Shown here: one piece after another, positions 1 through 11,350 of the stretch | Layout: every line of letters begins with the position of its first letter | Position numbering within the stretch: position 1 is the first letter of the stretch | Source: Galbula dea | Lineage: Eukaryota > Chordata > Aves > Piciformes > Galbulidae | Direction: 5' to 3' | DNA length: 64,000 bases | Assembly: GCA_013399015.1 (NCBI GenBank) | Contig: VWZX01007020.1 | Location: forward strand, 2,046,001-2,110,000 | Program-made: the position numbers and the translations under genes | Notes under the pieces: model-generated | What the model saw: only the letters and a program-made list of their open reading frames with translations | Told to the model about the DNA's origin: nothing | Databases searched by the model: none

Positions 1-84
1 TTGGAGTTCCTTGGCTTTCTACCCATTATTTTGAAATGCTGTTGTGTTCAAACTTTGCTATGCTCTCATTCTTACCCCATTTTT

Positions 85-377
85 CTGTAGAGAGGCAGGG
101 ACTGGTCTGTTCTCCCTGGTGGAGAGTGATAGGATGAGGGGAAATGGATGGAAACTGCGCCAGGAGAGGTTCAGGTTGGATATTAGGAAGAATTTCTTTA
201 CTGAAAGGGTTGTCATTCATTGGAACAGGCTGCCCAGGGAGGTGGTTGAGTCACCATCCCTGGAGGTGTTTAAGAGACGGGGAGGGAATTGTTTAGCGAG
301 TTGATAGGGCTAGGACAAAGGCTGGACTTGATGATCTTCAAGGTCTCTTCCAGCTGTGTGACTATTCTATGATTCTA
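85..377 (+). mobile_element. CR1 LINE 3' end (5'-truncated)
   Basis: This is the 3' end of a CR1 non-LTR retrotransposon in sense orientation. The sequence encodes the C-terminal tail of CR1 ORF2, readable as FRLDIRKNFFTERVV, HWNRLPREVVESPSLEVFK and flanking residues. A 3' UTR follows, with the 'GGACTTGATGATCTTCAAGGTC' type block and a terminal ATTCTATGATTCT tail at about 365-377. The 5' end is truncated, which is usual for CR1. An ORF runs through this stretch only because the reverse-transcriptase tail is still partly open; it is not a host gene. Confidence 0.93.
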
Positions 378-1224
378 ATTTAACTGTTGAGAATACAGGT
401 ACAGTAAGCTACTGTGCAACACTTTTAGTATTTCAGTAATACATTTTTTTATCTATCACTGACACAAGTAGTGCATGAAATTCCCTTATTGACAGCCACA
501 CAGCATTCCTTTAGACTTTTTACATTCATGCTGCTGGGACGTTGCATGTTTAGGTAGTGTTACTGGAATGTGAATCAGAGATTTTATGTTGCAATGCATT
601 GCCCTTATATGTTTAAAATGCACATAAGTTTTTGAGTGTCTCTGCATGCCTTCCTCCCCTTATTCTTTCAGAAGAATTTCTTCCTTATCTGTCAAATATT
701 AACCACTACGCTTTTCAAGAAAGTATCTTTGGGGTATTCTATTTGTACAAAATATCTCCTAAAACCTCTTCATTAGTGGTATTTATTGCATTATTCCATC
801 AAACTGCAAATAAAAAGAAATTCTGCATGTCTTGAACATAAATATAACCATAAAATTAATCACGGTTGCTTGAGTGATAAAAAGTAACTTTTGACCGGTG
901 TTACTCCATAAGAAACTGACATTTAGCTGTCAAATTTTAGTGTCTTCCTTCAGAAACATGAAGGTACATTCTTGTGGTATTCTTTCGACCTTCAAAATAT
1001 CTCATCCTTTTGGAAATGATTGCCAATGCAATGTTAGGAATCGTTAGGAAGAAGTAGAAAATGGAACAGAACATCATTATGACGCTGAATGACTCCGCAG
1101 TGTGCCTGCATGCTCAGTATTTGGGCTAATTCTGGTCTTCATCTCTCAGAAAAGATGTAGTAGAGACGGGGTAGATTATAAAAAGGGTAGTGAGTATGAT
1201 GAAGGATATTCAGTAACTTCTGTG
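378..1224. other. Unique AT-rich sequence, no gene seen
   Basis: This is AT-rich non-repetitive sequence between two LINE remnants. The short open frames in it have no recognisable domain, no codon bias and no splice-site context. I read it as intronic sequence of the gene whose exon lies at 31.5 kb. Confidence 0.6.
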
Positions 1225-1450
1225 CAAGGAGGGACTAAATTGGCTAGGACTCTTTATCCTGAAAAAAGGGACCTTATTTTAGAATGCTATAAAATTGTAA
1301 GTGGCATAAAGAAAATGAATAGAGAAGAAATATTCACTGCCCCTTTTGAGAAAAGAATAAGAGGAAATAAATGAAACCGGCAAGAGTTGGCTTAAAGCAA
1401 ACAAATCGAGGTACAGTTCAGTGCGTAAACTCTCCTGCAGGAATCTGTAC
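1225..1450 (+). mobile_element. Ancient L3/CR1-like LINE remnant
   Basis: The region resembles the 3' coding part of an old amniote LINE of the L3/CR1 clade. Segments around 1242-1360 follow the order seen in such elements: a 'GGACTCT..CCTG.AAA' block, then 'TATAAAATTGTAAGTGG', 'AAAATGAATAGAGAAGAAATATTCACTGCCCCTT' split by substitutions, an 'AAGAATAAGAGG' block, and the 'AACAAA..AGGTAC' block near 1402-1415. The matching peptide reads YKIVSGIKKMNREEIF. It is heavily diverged. The 90-codon open frame at 1102-1374 is a by-product of this remnant. The match is from memory of the repeat consensus and was not computed. Confidence 0.6.
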
Positions 1451-1836
1451 CTGATAAAAGTTCACAGGGGCTCAAGGTACAATTGGAGATTTTCAACGAA
1501 AAGAACTCCATGAAGCACTCTTTTAAAACAAAAACAAAGCCCACACAAAGCCCCAGACAATGAAGCAAACAAAAAAAATCTGCCAAAGAAACCCCCAACA
1601 CTTCAGTCTTGGAATGTGACAGTCTGTTAGAGACAGGATATTCTGTTAGAGACGGGTATGAGTGCTTAGATACTGGCTCTGTTTTGAAACTCTTTCATAT
1701 CTCCAGTTGACTTTTGTTGTAGACATACTAGATGGACTGGCGTTATTTCTTAAAATACTGTGACCTACCAGCAGATTAGCAGATAGAAGAAAAGTTGTTT
1801 TTCCGTATGTTTTACTTAGAAGTAATACTTTGTGTT

Positions 1837-1870
1837 TATATACATATATATATACACACACACACACATA
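1837..1870. repeat. (TA)n/(CA)n compound microsatellite
   Basis: A TATATACATATATATA run passes directly into about seven CA units and ends in CATA. This is a compound dinucleotide microsatellite that is likely to vary in length between individuals. Confidence 0.95.
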
Positions 1871-4640
1871 TCTATAGATACCTAAAAAAAATAGTCGTAT
1901 GATAGTCATATGAAAATAGGCAGAAATCTGGTTTGGCCTTTATGACATTTATTATTTATTTTTATATGTATATATTTTGGAGTAAAACCAATAAATCTGA
2001 TGGTACATAGCAAATACATTTGAAAGAGTATATGCTTTTTGAGAACACAAGTGGGTCCACCTATTCCATTTGTTTAGCCACTGCTTTTGACTAAAAGTTG
2101 GTGGAAAAGTTTAATACTGTCCTTTTTCCTATTTTTGGCAAGCTCTGTCACTTTATATACTAAGGATATCTATTTAATAGCACTTATATTGTAACTGGGG
2201 AAAAAAGAAAGCCTTGTCTTTTCAGTTTCCCCCAGCAAAGTCATACAGGCATGTAGAAAGGATGGATGTTTTCTTAAGGGAGATGCTTCGAAAACCGTTT
2301 TGACTCTGCTGTACATGTGCAGGTATGAGCAACACAATTCATGGTGTCATTGAAACTGACCTCTTTGCAGAGCTCCTGTGCAAGAACTATTTATTATGTA
2401 GAGAACCCAGCAGATTGTGCAAAAAGACAATGTCCTGGTCACCTTCCGTAGTGATAATAAAAGGACATGAAAGCATCGTGTACTTTGTGAAAAGCATTAG
2501 GATCCTGTTCTGTAAACAGTTCATCTAAAGCATCATTGCACATTTTTTAAAAGAACAGTATTTTTTTATATTTTGAGATGAAACTTTGTGAGTGGGTCCT
2601 GGTTTTGCATTTTAGTTAAGTTACAGATTTCCATTAAGTGTCTTGAGCTATGCACATAGAAATCATATTTATAAAAAGGACCAACCTATTCCTTCCCGGG
2701 AGGCTTTTGGCTTTTGCATGCTAGGGTGACAAAAAATAAAAAGGGAAAAAATTCACCTGTTGTGGATGTCTGTAGTATTGTGTAACTTAAATTTCTCTGC
2801 TGCTTGACATTTACTTACCCAGAGTCTATCAGTCTCTTACTTATCTCAGAGAATAGTTTGTGGTGAGTTCTTCTGTTTAATACACCTGAGTATGTTAAAT
2901 GCAAATAACTACATTAATGTGACGTTATTGCTGAAATTTACACACATAGAATCAGAAAATTCAGAGTAATGTTTTCTGTAGCTATCATAACTTGTCCCCT
3001 TCCTTATGTGAGGTGTACTATTTTTGTTACCTTCTGTAAGCACTTGTGTCTTAAACACTGAATGTTGTTTCTCTGGTTGGACCATTACCTTTCTCATACA
3101 CAGCTTTGTATTTTGCTAAGGTTGTAATTGTGTTATGATTTCTTCAGCAGTAGTTTAATGTCAGTGAAATAAATTTGAGGAGAAACCAATACCCTTTAGT
3201 TTGAAGTATCTCTCTCTCCTCAAAGATTATTTTAACCTAAATGAGGACAGTGTCAGGGGCTGAAATTGTGTAGGAGTCCTGGCTAAGAGAGGGCCAGTCA
3301 TCATACCTTCAGTGGAAAGCAAGCAGAATGAAGCAATTTTGGGGTTTTTTTACCCTGAGGGTATCTTTTGACTTGACATAATTCACCTTTATATAATTGC
3401 AAAATGTTTCTGCTGTGGGTGTTCTGCTGCTCCACAGTGTTAGGCTGTTGCAGCATTTCCAGTAAGGGCTTTTCAGTTGGCACAGTGACATATTTTCTTA
3501 GATGAGATCAAATAAGAAAACATGCAACTGCTCTAGAATTAATTTAGTTTATTATAAATGAAGTTATGCTAGTTATCTGTGCTGGCAGGAGGTATGAATC
3601 TTTTCCTGAGAAAAGCTGAAGAATATTTTCATCCAGCAGTACTACAAAATCTTGGAAATAACAGTTTGAATCTCTGCTTAGCTTGCTTGAGAGAGAACTG
3701 CAGTTTTGGGAAGGTAGGTATCAGCATATCCAAAACTTTTCCTTAGAACACCGTGAACTCCCTGGAAATAGCATATAATCAGCACAGAGTGACTGACTAC
3801 AGGAATAGAAGCTTCTTTTTTTATGTTTAATTGTAGTATGTATTTTTTACTTACTCAGCTAAGTAAAACAAAAATGCTTTAAATGCAGGAAACATGGCAT
3901 ATTTGCACTCTTGGAGGCTTTGTTTGCTTTATTTCATATATAAGCATCTTTCTAATCGGCACAGCACATTGTAGCTCTGCAACAAGAATGTCATTTTAAG
4001 GGCAGGCCCTAAAAAACCAAAATGAACAACAACAAAAAATAAAAACCAAACAAAAGATTCTTTAATGCTATTATTATCATGTCTTTTATCCAGTAACAGA
4101 GGTCAGGATTGTCAGTCAGTCAGCAAGTGTCTGCAGGTGGATTGTTACTGTGGATACCTGGAAACTTGGCATCAATTACATAGTTTAGCCCTACACCCTG
4201 CAGTGTTTACGCTGGTCTTCCCCTTTGAGATTGCATCTCCACAGGCTTCTCTGCAATTCAGCTGCCAAATAAATGTTTTTGGGTTCCTATCTGAATAGAC
4301 ATTCTTCATTCTTGTTGGTGTTTTGTTTTTTAAATATCTATAGCTGCTGTATGCTTATGTGTATACACTTGAAGTCAAAGTTTGCTCACTTAATCAAATG
4401 ATTTGCTAATAGGCCTGGAATTCAGTCTGGGTGAGATCTAGCCAAAACAAAAGCTTCTTGTTTCACAGTTTGTATTTGGAGTTATCTGTGTACATAGATT
4501 TGTAAATAACTAAATAAATGTGGTGCATGGTGATTAATGCTCTACAATGCATCTCCCATATGTCACAAACAAAAGGAGCTCTATCAAGCATCCTCTGAGG
4601 AAATTCATTCTTGAGCTAAGGCATTTTATCCTAAGAGTGA

Positions 4641-4663
4641 TTTTTTTTTTTTTTTTTTCTTTT
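4641..4663. repeat. Poly(T) tract
   Basis: There are 18 uninterrupted T bases followed by CTTTT. The tract is not attached to a recognisable retroelement on the minus strand, so it is left as a simple repeat. Confidence 0.9.
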
Positions 4664-7600
4664 AATAATTTACCAAAGTGACTCACTTGAAAGTTCTTTC
4701 ACCTTAATGACTTCCATTGGTGGCACAAAGCTCTGGTGTTATCTGTGCCTAAACCTGCCATGTACTGAGGAGCTGCCAGGTGCATTAACTCTTGTCAACT
4801 TAACAGAGATTTGTTGCAAGAGAAGCTGCCTTCTTCATAAGAAGTTCAGGCTGAGCCTTGACACTTAATCTAAATACTGAAGCTACTGGGATTTTCCTAG
4901 AGGCAAGTTCAAGTGATTATTAGTTGATTAAAGTAGTTCTCTGTGTCAGTTTCAATAATGAATTGGCCTTATGTGTTGGAGTCAGAGTTTATCATGCTGA
5001 TTGATATTGGTGTGGAACTGAGTGTTTTCACATAAATTGGAAAGAACAGTTTGGTAATCCCCTTTTGCAAGCTGTGACAAAATCCTTCAGAGTATCTCTG
5101 CAAACCATTCTAATGTCCATTCTAATGCAGTAGCACTAAGTGGCTGAAAGTTAAATACCCTTTTCACCTTCTGTTTTTATAAGGTAGACAGTCATGTGTC
5201 AAATCTGCTGTGTGTAACACAAGCTAATTTAAATATAAATAGGTATTCTCTGACAAATTTTACATGTGTCAAAGATGTAATATGACTGTGTTGGATATTC
5301 ATCCTATTGACTATAAACAGAAAAGTTGATTGTAGCAAATACTAAAGTTACTTTTAATTTTAGTACAGCAAATTCAAAATATGTTTCAATTTTAAACCTA
5401 TAATCACAGCAATAATGAACTTCTGCGCCATGCCTCAGGTACCTCATGCTTGGATTTGTAGCAAATGACAGATCTGAATTTCACTTTCTGCCAGCTTTGC
5501 TTATGGTTTGCTCTGAAGGATAAAGCTTCAATGAATTGGTGAATTTGAATGTCCTTTCTGAAAAAAAAAAATCTACTTCATTGGGATCAAAATAGATATT
5601 TTACTGTTTGACTAGAAAACTAGAAAGAGTTTGAGTTTGATATGAGTGCAAGAAGATGCAATTGTTTTTAAATTTCAGGACTTATTGTAGAGTAGGAATT
5701 CCAATTTCCAGATATTTCTCTTCGGGTTTCTTTTGTGAGCATTTGACACTAATTTAGAGTCTGAAATAGTGACTGTGTAGTAATCACATTTCCATCTGCC
5801 TTCACGTTATTGCAACACTTAAGTTCACGTTTAATTACACGTTAGGAGTTTCATGTAGTTTTGTGTGGTTTAGCTAACACATAACCTGCATAATTCACAA
5901 GTTTGCCTTCTTTTAATCTTGGAAAGCTGGTAGTTGGAAGGTCATGTCAGAAAAGATTTCTTTAGAATATAGTGAGGAGGCATCTGGGGCTGAAGAGGAG
6001 ATGTAGTGTGGAAGGGTATCGTGTTTGTGAATCTCCTGCATGAGGGAGCCAGCAGGGCTTCCTGAGGCCAACCATCTGGCATGTTGTCTTGAGCTTGGCT
6101 GCATATCCTGTCCCATTGTGCAGAGGGTAATTTCTGAAATACGGTTCCTGGCTACTGCCTCCTCCTTGAATTTCCCGTTTTCTGGCTCTTTGTGGTTGCA
6201 GTGTACGTTTTGTTTTCACAGTTGTGTGCAAGTTCTGTTGGGGAGATATGTTTAGCATTGTTTCCCCAGGCTTTTGTAAATTCCAGGTAACTGCATTGGT
6301 AACTCCACGGGTACATGGCTAAGATTCTGCATATCATACAAGGATGGAAAATAAAACCTTTTAGTTCTGTCACTCTTCTTGTTCAGTAGTACAGAATTCT
6401 TTATTTTTACATTGTGTTAAAGGTTGTATTAATTGTGTCTTTTAGTTTTTACTTTTTCTGTCCCTCTTTGGACCTTTTGTCATTTTTACTGTCTGTAGCT
6501 CTTAGGAATTTTTTACTCTGAAGTTTCTGTGGGAGTGAGTACCAGGAAAATGATTCAGGTTTATATGCTGTTGTCAGCTGAATATTGGATATTCAGTAAA
6601 GTTTGATTTTTACATTTTCACATTTTCTATTTTATATGTTTATGAATGATTTTTACCAGTTTTGACAGAAGGAAAGGAATGGCTGAAACTCCTGTGCTGA
6701 AAGTTTCAGCAGTAACACTATTTTTTTTTTGTTTAAAGCTCTTTGTGTTTTTGAGCTATTATCATGAAGCAGTAGATAGGAAGTTGATGGTGGGAGTGGG
6801 AGTCTTAAGAGGGTATATCATTATATCATGTTATCAGGCATTACAATTTTTGATAGATTTTGGTACATTGCTTGGTAAATATTGGCCAATGAGATTCATG
6901 GCATTCATGAAGGTTCTCTGTATTTCTGTCTTGAGTTGTCCTTCAGCTCTTATTTTAGACCTGAATCTTCTACTGCCTAAAACTTTTAATAGCTGTATTT
7001 GAATATTGGGGAAAATAGATTTCTGGATGCATTGATTTACAGATATCTACACAGTGAATTTCTAAAAACTTACTTCCTTTAAAGATGAGTTAAGTATTCC
7101 CTCTTTCTGAAATGAAGGTATTGCAATAGCTACCTTAGAAAATCATTTTCTTTTGTATGTAATGGGCAATACTTGGGTTAAAAAAAAAAAGAAATGTAGA
7201 GCTCAGAGACATGTTTACTTTTTAAAATGCATACTTGTTAAAACTTAAATTTCCATGTGTATGCACTCTCTGTCCTCTGCACAATCCCTGCACTATGAAT
7301 TCAAATGCAGTGCTGTGGAACAGTACTGTTGTGTGGGTTTGGTTTTTTTTAAATTTTTTTAAATGAATGGAGTTTATATATGAAGAAAGCAAGTCATCCT
7401 TTGCAAGAATTGGCCTGTTTATTTGGAAATTATGGTGGAGATGTATAGACATATTTTAGAAGAGACTGATCTAAGGACGTGCCTTTGAAGCTGCTCTACT
7501 TTACATCTGTGCCAGTTCTGCTCATGCCAGCTTTGGGGTCACTAACCACAGAAGAATGCCATAGTAATTCTGAACCTCTAAAATCGTTATTATTTTAAAT

Positions 7601-8265
7601 AGGATTAGGAGGAGGAAGAGAAGGATCAAATTGAAAACTGCATCAATTTCTGTAGCTTGGTTTTTAAAATAAGATAAATGAAGCATGAGGTCATGTTTGT
7701 GTGTAGGAGTAATATCTTTTCCTATTCTGGTGGTGTTGCTTTTCCTTCAGAGTGGTAATTTTGTGGCTGTTGTGTGGTGACACTTAGCAGTTTCACATGG
7801 AGAAGAGAACCGGATACAGTTCTTTATGCTCAGGCATAAAGCAGATTTAAAAATTGCCTTGAAAATTCAACCAAATAGAACAAGGGCTTGTATTGATTAA
7901 AAAGATGAAGCTGCTTTGATAAACTTGCTTTTTTTTTTTTTGAAATCTTCTCCCTCCCAATCCCTCAGTATCTTCTAGGATAAAGAGAGTAAGTGCTTAT
8001 TCAGTTGGTCTGAAATGGTTACAGTTGTGAAATAAAACAGTTGGACCTTCTGTGTGTTTGCTAAGTCAGGCAGTATTGTACTTAGAGATGTGCTTTACCT
8101 ACGTGAATCACTCAAGTGGTGTGCGAGTGAAGAGGGATATAATTGATTTAGCAAGGATACACTTTCAAATACATCTATGTATCTTTCATTAACCATAAAT
8201 AAATGGAAAAGGAAATTACATTTTTCTACCAAATTGATAGAATTTGCTTATTCCTTTTTTTAAAA

Positions 8266-8375
8266 AAGAAAAGTAAACCGAAGAACAAAACAAAACAACA
8301 AAGCCCCAAACCCAAACAAACAAAACAAAAAAACCCCCAACCCCAGAACTCCCCAACACAACCAAACTCCAAATA
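8266..8375. repeat. C/A-only low-complexity tract, G-rich on minus strand
   Basis: This is about 110 bases with almost no T or G on the + strand. It is made of CAAAA and CAAA units with C-runs at 8304-8307, 8311-8313, 8334-8338, 8341-8344 and 8351-8354. Read on the minus strand it is a G/T tract with five G-runs of 3-5 bases. The long frames on both strands here (8203-8466 and 8226-8438) reflect the composition and are not coding. Confidence 0.85.
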
Positions 8376-8833
8376 CATTGTGGGTTTTCTTATTTCTCTA
8401 GGTATACTACTTAGGCTTGTAGATCTCGGGGAATTCATATGTAATTTGACCTTTATTCTTTACTAATTGTTTCAACTGAAAATGTAAGAGTTGAAATAAT
8501 TAGTAGGATTCCCTATCTTGATGGAGAGTAGCTGATTTATTCATGTGCTGCAGTGTGTTCCTTTGTTGTATTTCCTCTGCATTTACTGTTCTGCTGTGCA
8601 GCATGTGCAAGTTAAGACTATGCAATTGAAGATCACAGAATTTACAACATAGGAGCTGCATGGCTGACATGTTAAAGCACCTATATAATCCACCACGTGT
8701 ATTGTACCTCAGACTCTTAATAATTCCTGTGAAAATGTTTCAATTTTTTTTACATAGCTTTCCTTCTCAAATTAAGAATGTGAAATAATATTTTGAAATA
8801 TCATGTTTTTTCATGGGTTGGAAATTCCATTGT

Positions 8834-9080
8834 AATCACAGAATGTTAGGAGTTGGAAGGGACCTCGAAAGATCATCTTGTCCAACCCCCCTGCCACAGC
8901 AGGATTCCCTAGACCAGGTCACACAGAAGCGCGTCCAGACGGGTTTTGCATCTTTCCAGAGAAGGAGACTCCACAGCCTTTCTGGGCAGTCTCCGCCAAT
9001 GCTCTGGCACCTGAACTGGGAAAAAAGTTTCTTCGAGTACTCACACGGAACCTCCTATGCTTCAGCTTACAGCCATTGCA
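8834..9080 (-). mobile_element. CR1 LINE 3' end (recent subfamily)
   Basis: The minus-strand CR1 3' terminus begins with the inverted tail AATCACAGAATG, followed by the inverted 3' UTR (GGAGTTGGAAGGGACC, then TCCAACCCCCCTGC). The inverted end of ORF2 runs through the block that on the minus strand encodes the LPREVV-type tail. It belongs to the same subfamily as the copies at 15.5-16.1, 18.7, 41.8, 42.4, 44.5 and 49.6-50.5 kb. It joins abruptly to an upstream part of CR1 ORF2 near 9078-9082. Confidence 0.93.
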
Positions 9081-9297
9081 TCCCATCAGGTCTCATGGAT
9101 TTATGGGTGTCCAGATGGCTCAACGGCTCCCTAACCCAGTCCCCTTCAACTAAGGAAAACTTTTCCAGTATCCTAACATCGTGTGGGGGCTCAGAGGTAT
9201 GAGGCTCCTGAGCACAGTCTCTAACAGTATAAGACAGAGACAAAGAAGGCATTCAGTAACTCCACCTTCTTTGTATCATCTGTCACCAAGGCACAGA
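9081..9297 (-). mobile_element. CR1 ORF2 fragment, start of reverse-transcriptase region
   Basis: On the minus strand this encodes fragments typical of the endonuclease-reverse transcriptase junction of CR1 ORF2. These are a VTDDTKKVELLNAFF-like segment (about 9250-9290) and LSHLDTHKSMRPDGM (about 9080-9120), corresponding to the LDTHKSMGPDGIHP motif of CR1. In an intact element more than 1 kb of reverse transcriptase separates this part from the 3' end. Here the two parts abut, so the copy is internally deleted. Stop codons make it non-functional. Confidence 0.8.
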
Positions 9298-10559
9298 TGG
9301 TCTCAGGTGACCCAAATCGGGTCAAATCACCTTTAGTTTCCAAATTTTTTATCTTTCACATTAACTATGTTTACAAAATTAACATTTCTGGGCAAGTATA
9401 TAGAGATTCACAAAACAAGGATATGGCCCAGGTTTTTAGACAAGAAACCAATAACTCAGCTGTCAATTTAAATTTAACTGTAATCCTCAGTTTTTGCTTT
9501 ATTTTATATAGTTCTAATGTGCTCCTTCTTGCACAGAGACAGTGGAGAACAGGGAGGTTTCCATGGCTGATGTGCAGCAGCCACATACCTACCAGTCTCC
9601 TGTTTTGCATTGTGGTTTTTGTCTTTTTTTGTTCATTCTTTTTTCCTCAGTGTTTCATCCCATCCTGCTGCTGAAGTTGTCATGCTGAGACTTTATTCTT
9701 TCCAATACCTTTATCACTGCTTGAATGCCTGTGTATAATTTTTGTACCCAGCTGTGGTGAAAGCATATGCTATTAAGATACAGAAGAGAGGGTAGGCTTC
9801 CTTGCTAGGACAAACCCTTGAGTAAACAGAATTATTATACAAAAAGAAATACCTTTTTGCAGTCATTAACAACGTTGTAGGTGGTTAGGGGTTTTGTAGT
9901 TTTTGTGTGGTGGATTTTTTTGTTACTGTTGTGGTTTTTTGTACTTTTTTTGTTGTTTTTTAAATGACCTTCACTGTCAAATTTATCTTCCTTCAGGAAT
10001 TTTTTTCAGTGTGACTTTCTTAAGTTGAATATAAGTGTTGGGAGAGATTTTGCTTCCATACAGTGTCTGAATGAGTTCTTGTTTACCAAAATCTGTTTTC
10101 AGTGCAGTGCTAAGCTTGTTTTTTTGCAAAAGCATAACAAGGAAATATGAAGGATTTTTTTGATGGTGTGTATTTGTTGAGTGACTGAACACCAAGATAA
10201 AAGGGAAGTAAATATGCAAGTCTAGAGAGTGAATGCACTGTTCTAACAGTATGACAGGAAGCATTTATAAAACCATATGTATTCAAGATATAGTCCATAA
10301 TACAGCCTCGTTCTGGTGATTTCCTATAAAAATATGAAGAAAGGAGACTTGAATGACCCTGAGCTGAAACAGAAATAGAAGAACAATACTGTGATGTGAG
10401 GAATTCCTGCAAATATGTTCTCTGCCCCCAGAACAGGACAAAATACTCTGCCTTAGCATATGCCAAAAGAAAGAAAAGTTTCTTACCAAACTATGATTTA
10501 GCCTTTCATCTTAGAATGATAGTCTTTCAGACAGGGTCATTCATTTAGTGTGCTAATTA
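9298..10559. other. Unique AT-rich sequence, no gene seen
   Basis: T-rich, low-complexity stretches occur around 9610-9640 and 9890-9960 (TTTTTGT motifs). Open frames of up to 125 codons (9297-9674 +) and about 118 codons (10110-10466 -) have no recognisable domain. Presumed intron. Confidence 0.55.
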
Positions 10560-11350
10560 CACACTCAGCTTGTGATCTGTTCTAATGTTCATATTCTTTA
10601 TTCTAAAACTTCAGCCTAACCATTTTTTCCCCATCTTGTGTTTTTGTGGGTAAGAATTTCCATTCCAGTCTTACACAATCTTCTTAACTGAACCTTTCTC
10701 CACCTTGTCAATTTAATTTTGAATTTAATCTTTGCCTCTGATGTGCTTTCCATCCCTTTGTGCTTGATGTAATCTGCCAGTTTAATAAGCATATACTGCA
10801 TTCCATCACCCAGTTGTTAATGAAACTAATGAATAATGCTGGGCAGAGAATGCATCCCAGCAGAGCCTCTTAATACATATTTCTCATTTAGAGAAATCAT
10901 TGACAGTTACAGGTTGGTCACAGTTTTCTCATAAATTTTACTCCTAAATGTTCTCATAAATTTAACATTAGTCTCATAGAAGTTTCATTTAGAGTATTTT
11001 TTGTCAAAATTTACCTGGGAAAATTAATGGAAAATGGTGTCAAATGACTTCAAGTCAAGAGTTAGTGTCTACTTTTACTGTTTCCATAGGGCCTTTTATG
11101 TTGCCAAAAGAGGAGTTGAGGTGATTTTACGTGATTGTTTTTCATACTTTCATGTCGGCTTTTACTCAGCTTCTTGATACATTTTAGGTACAAAGTTTGA
11201 TTGTTTGGTATTTTTCTGAAATTAAACTAGATTGTCTTTAACAGTTCAGGGTTTTTTTTGTCTTTTCCTCCTTGCTAGCTTTTATAGGCATACTCTGTAT
11301 TTGACTTTTTCTAGGTTTCTGACAATTTATCTGTGTCAGACTGGATTTTT
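10560..11350 (-). mobile_element. Ancient L3/CR1-like LINE, reverse-transcriptase region
   Basis: The block matches, in inverted orientation, the LINE segment common across amniotes that runs from the reverse-transcriptase 'DFSKAFDTV' motif to the 'KFADDTKLG' region. Diagnostic pieces in order are TTGTCAATTTAATTTTGAAT (10706-10725), AATCTGCCAGTTTAATAAGC (10770-10789), CATCACCCAGTTGTTAATGA, AATAATGCTGGGCAGAGAAT, GGTGTCAAATGACTTCAAGT (11036-11055, minus strand reads roughly LDLKSFDT) and the later 'TTTACTCAGCTTCTTGATACATTTTAGGTAC' zone. It is strongly diverged and full of stops, so it is an old fossil. The exact family (L3 or an early CR1) needs a repeat-library search. Confidence 0.7.

Larger units (their letters stand above)
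1451..8833. other. Unique AT-rich block with simple repeats
   Basis: About 7.4 kb has no gene or interspersed repeat that I can support. It contains a TA/CA microsatellite (1837-1870), a T-tract at 4641-4663 and a C/A-rich tract near 8280-8370. Open frames of 60-118 codons, for example at 6646-7002, lack any recognisable domain and look like chance. The block is probably intron. Confidence 0.6.

Noticed and set aside
8203..8466. Frame rich in K, P, Q and N on + and F, G, C on -
   Set aside because: Product of the C/A low-complexity tract.
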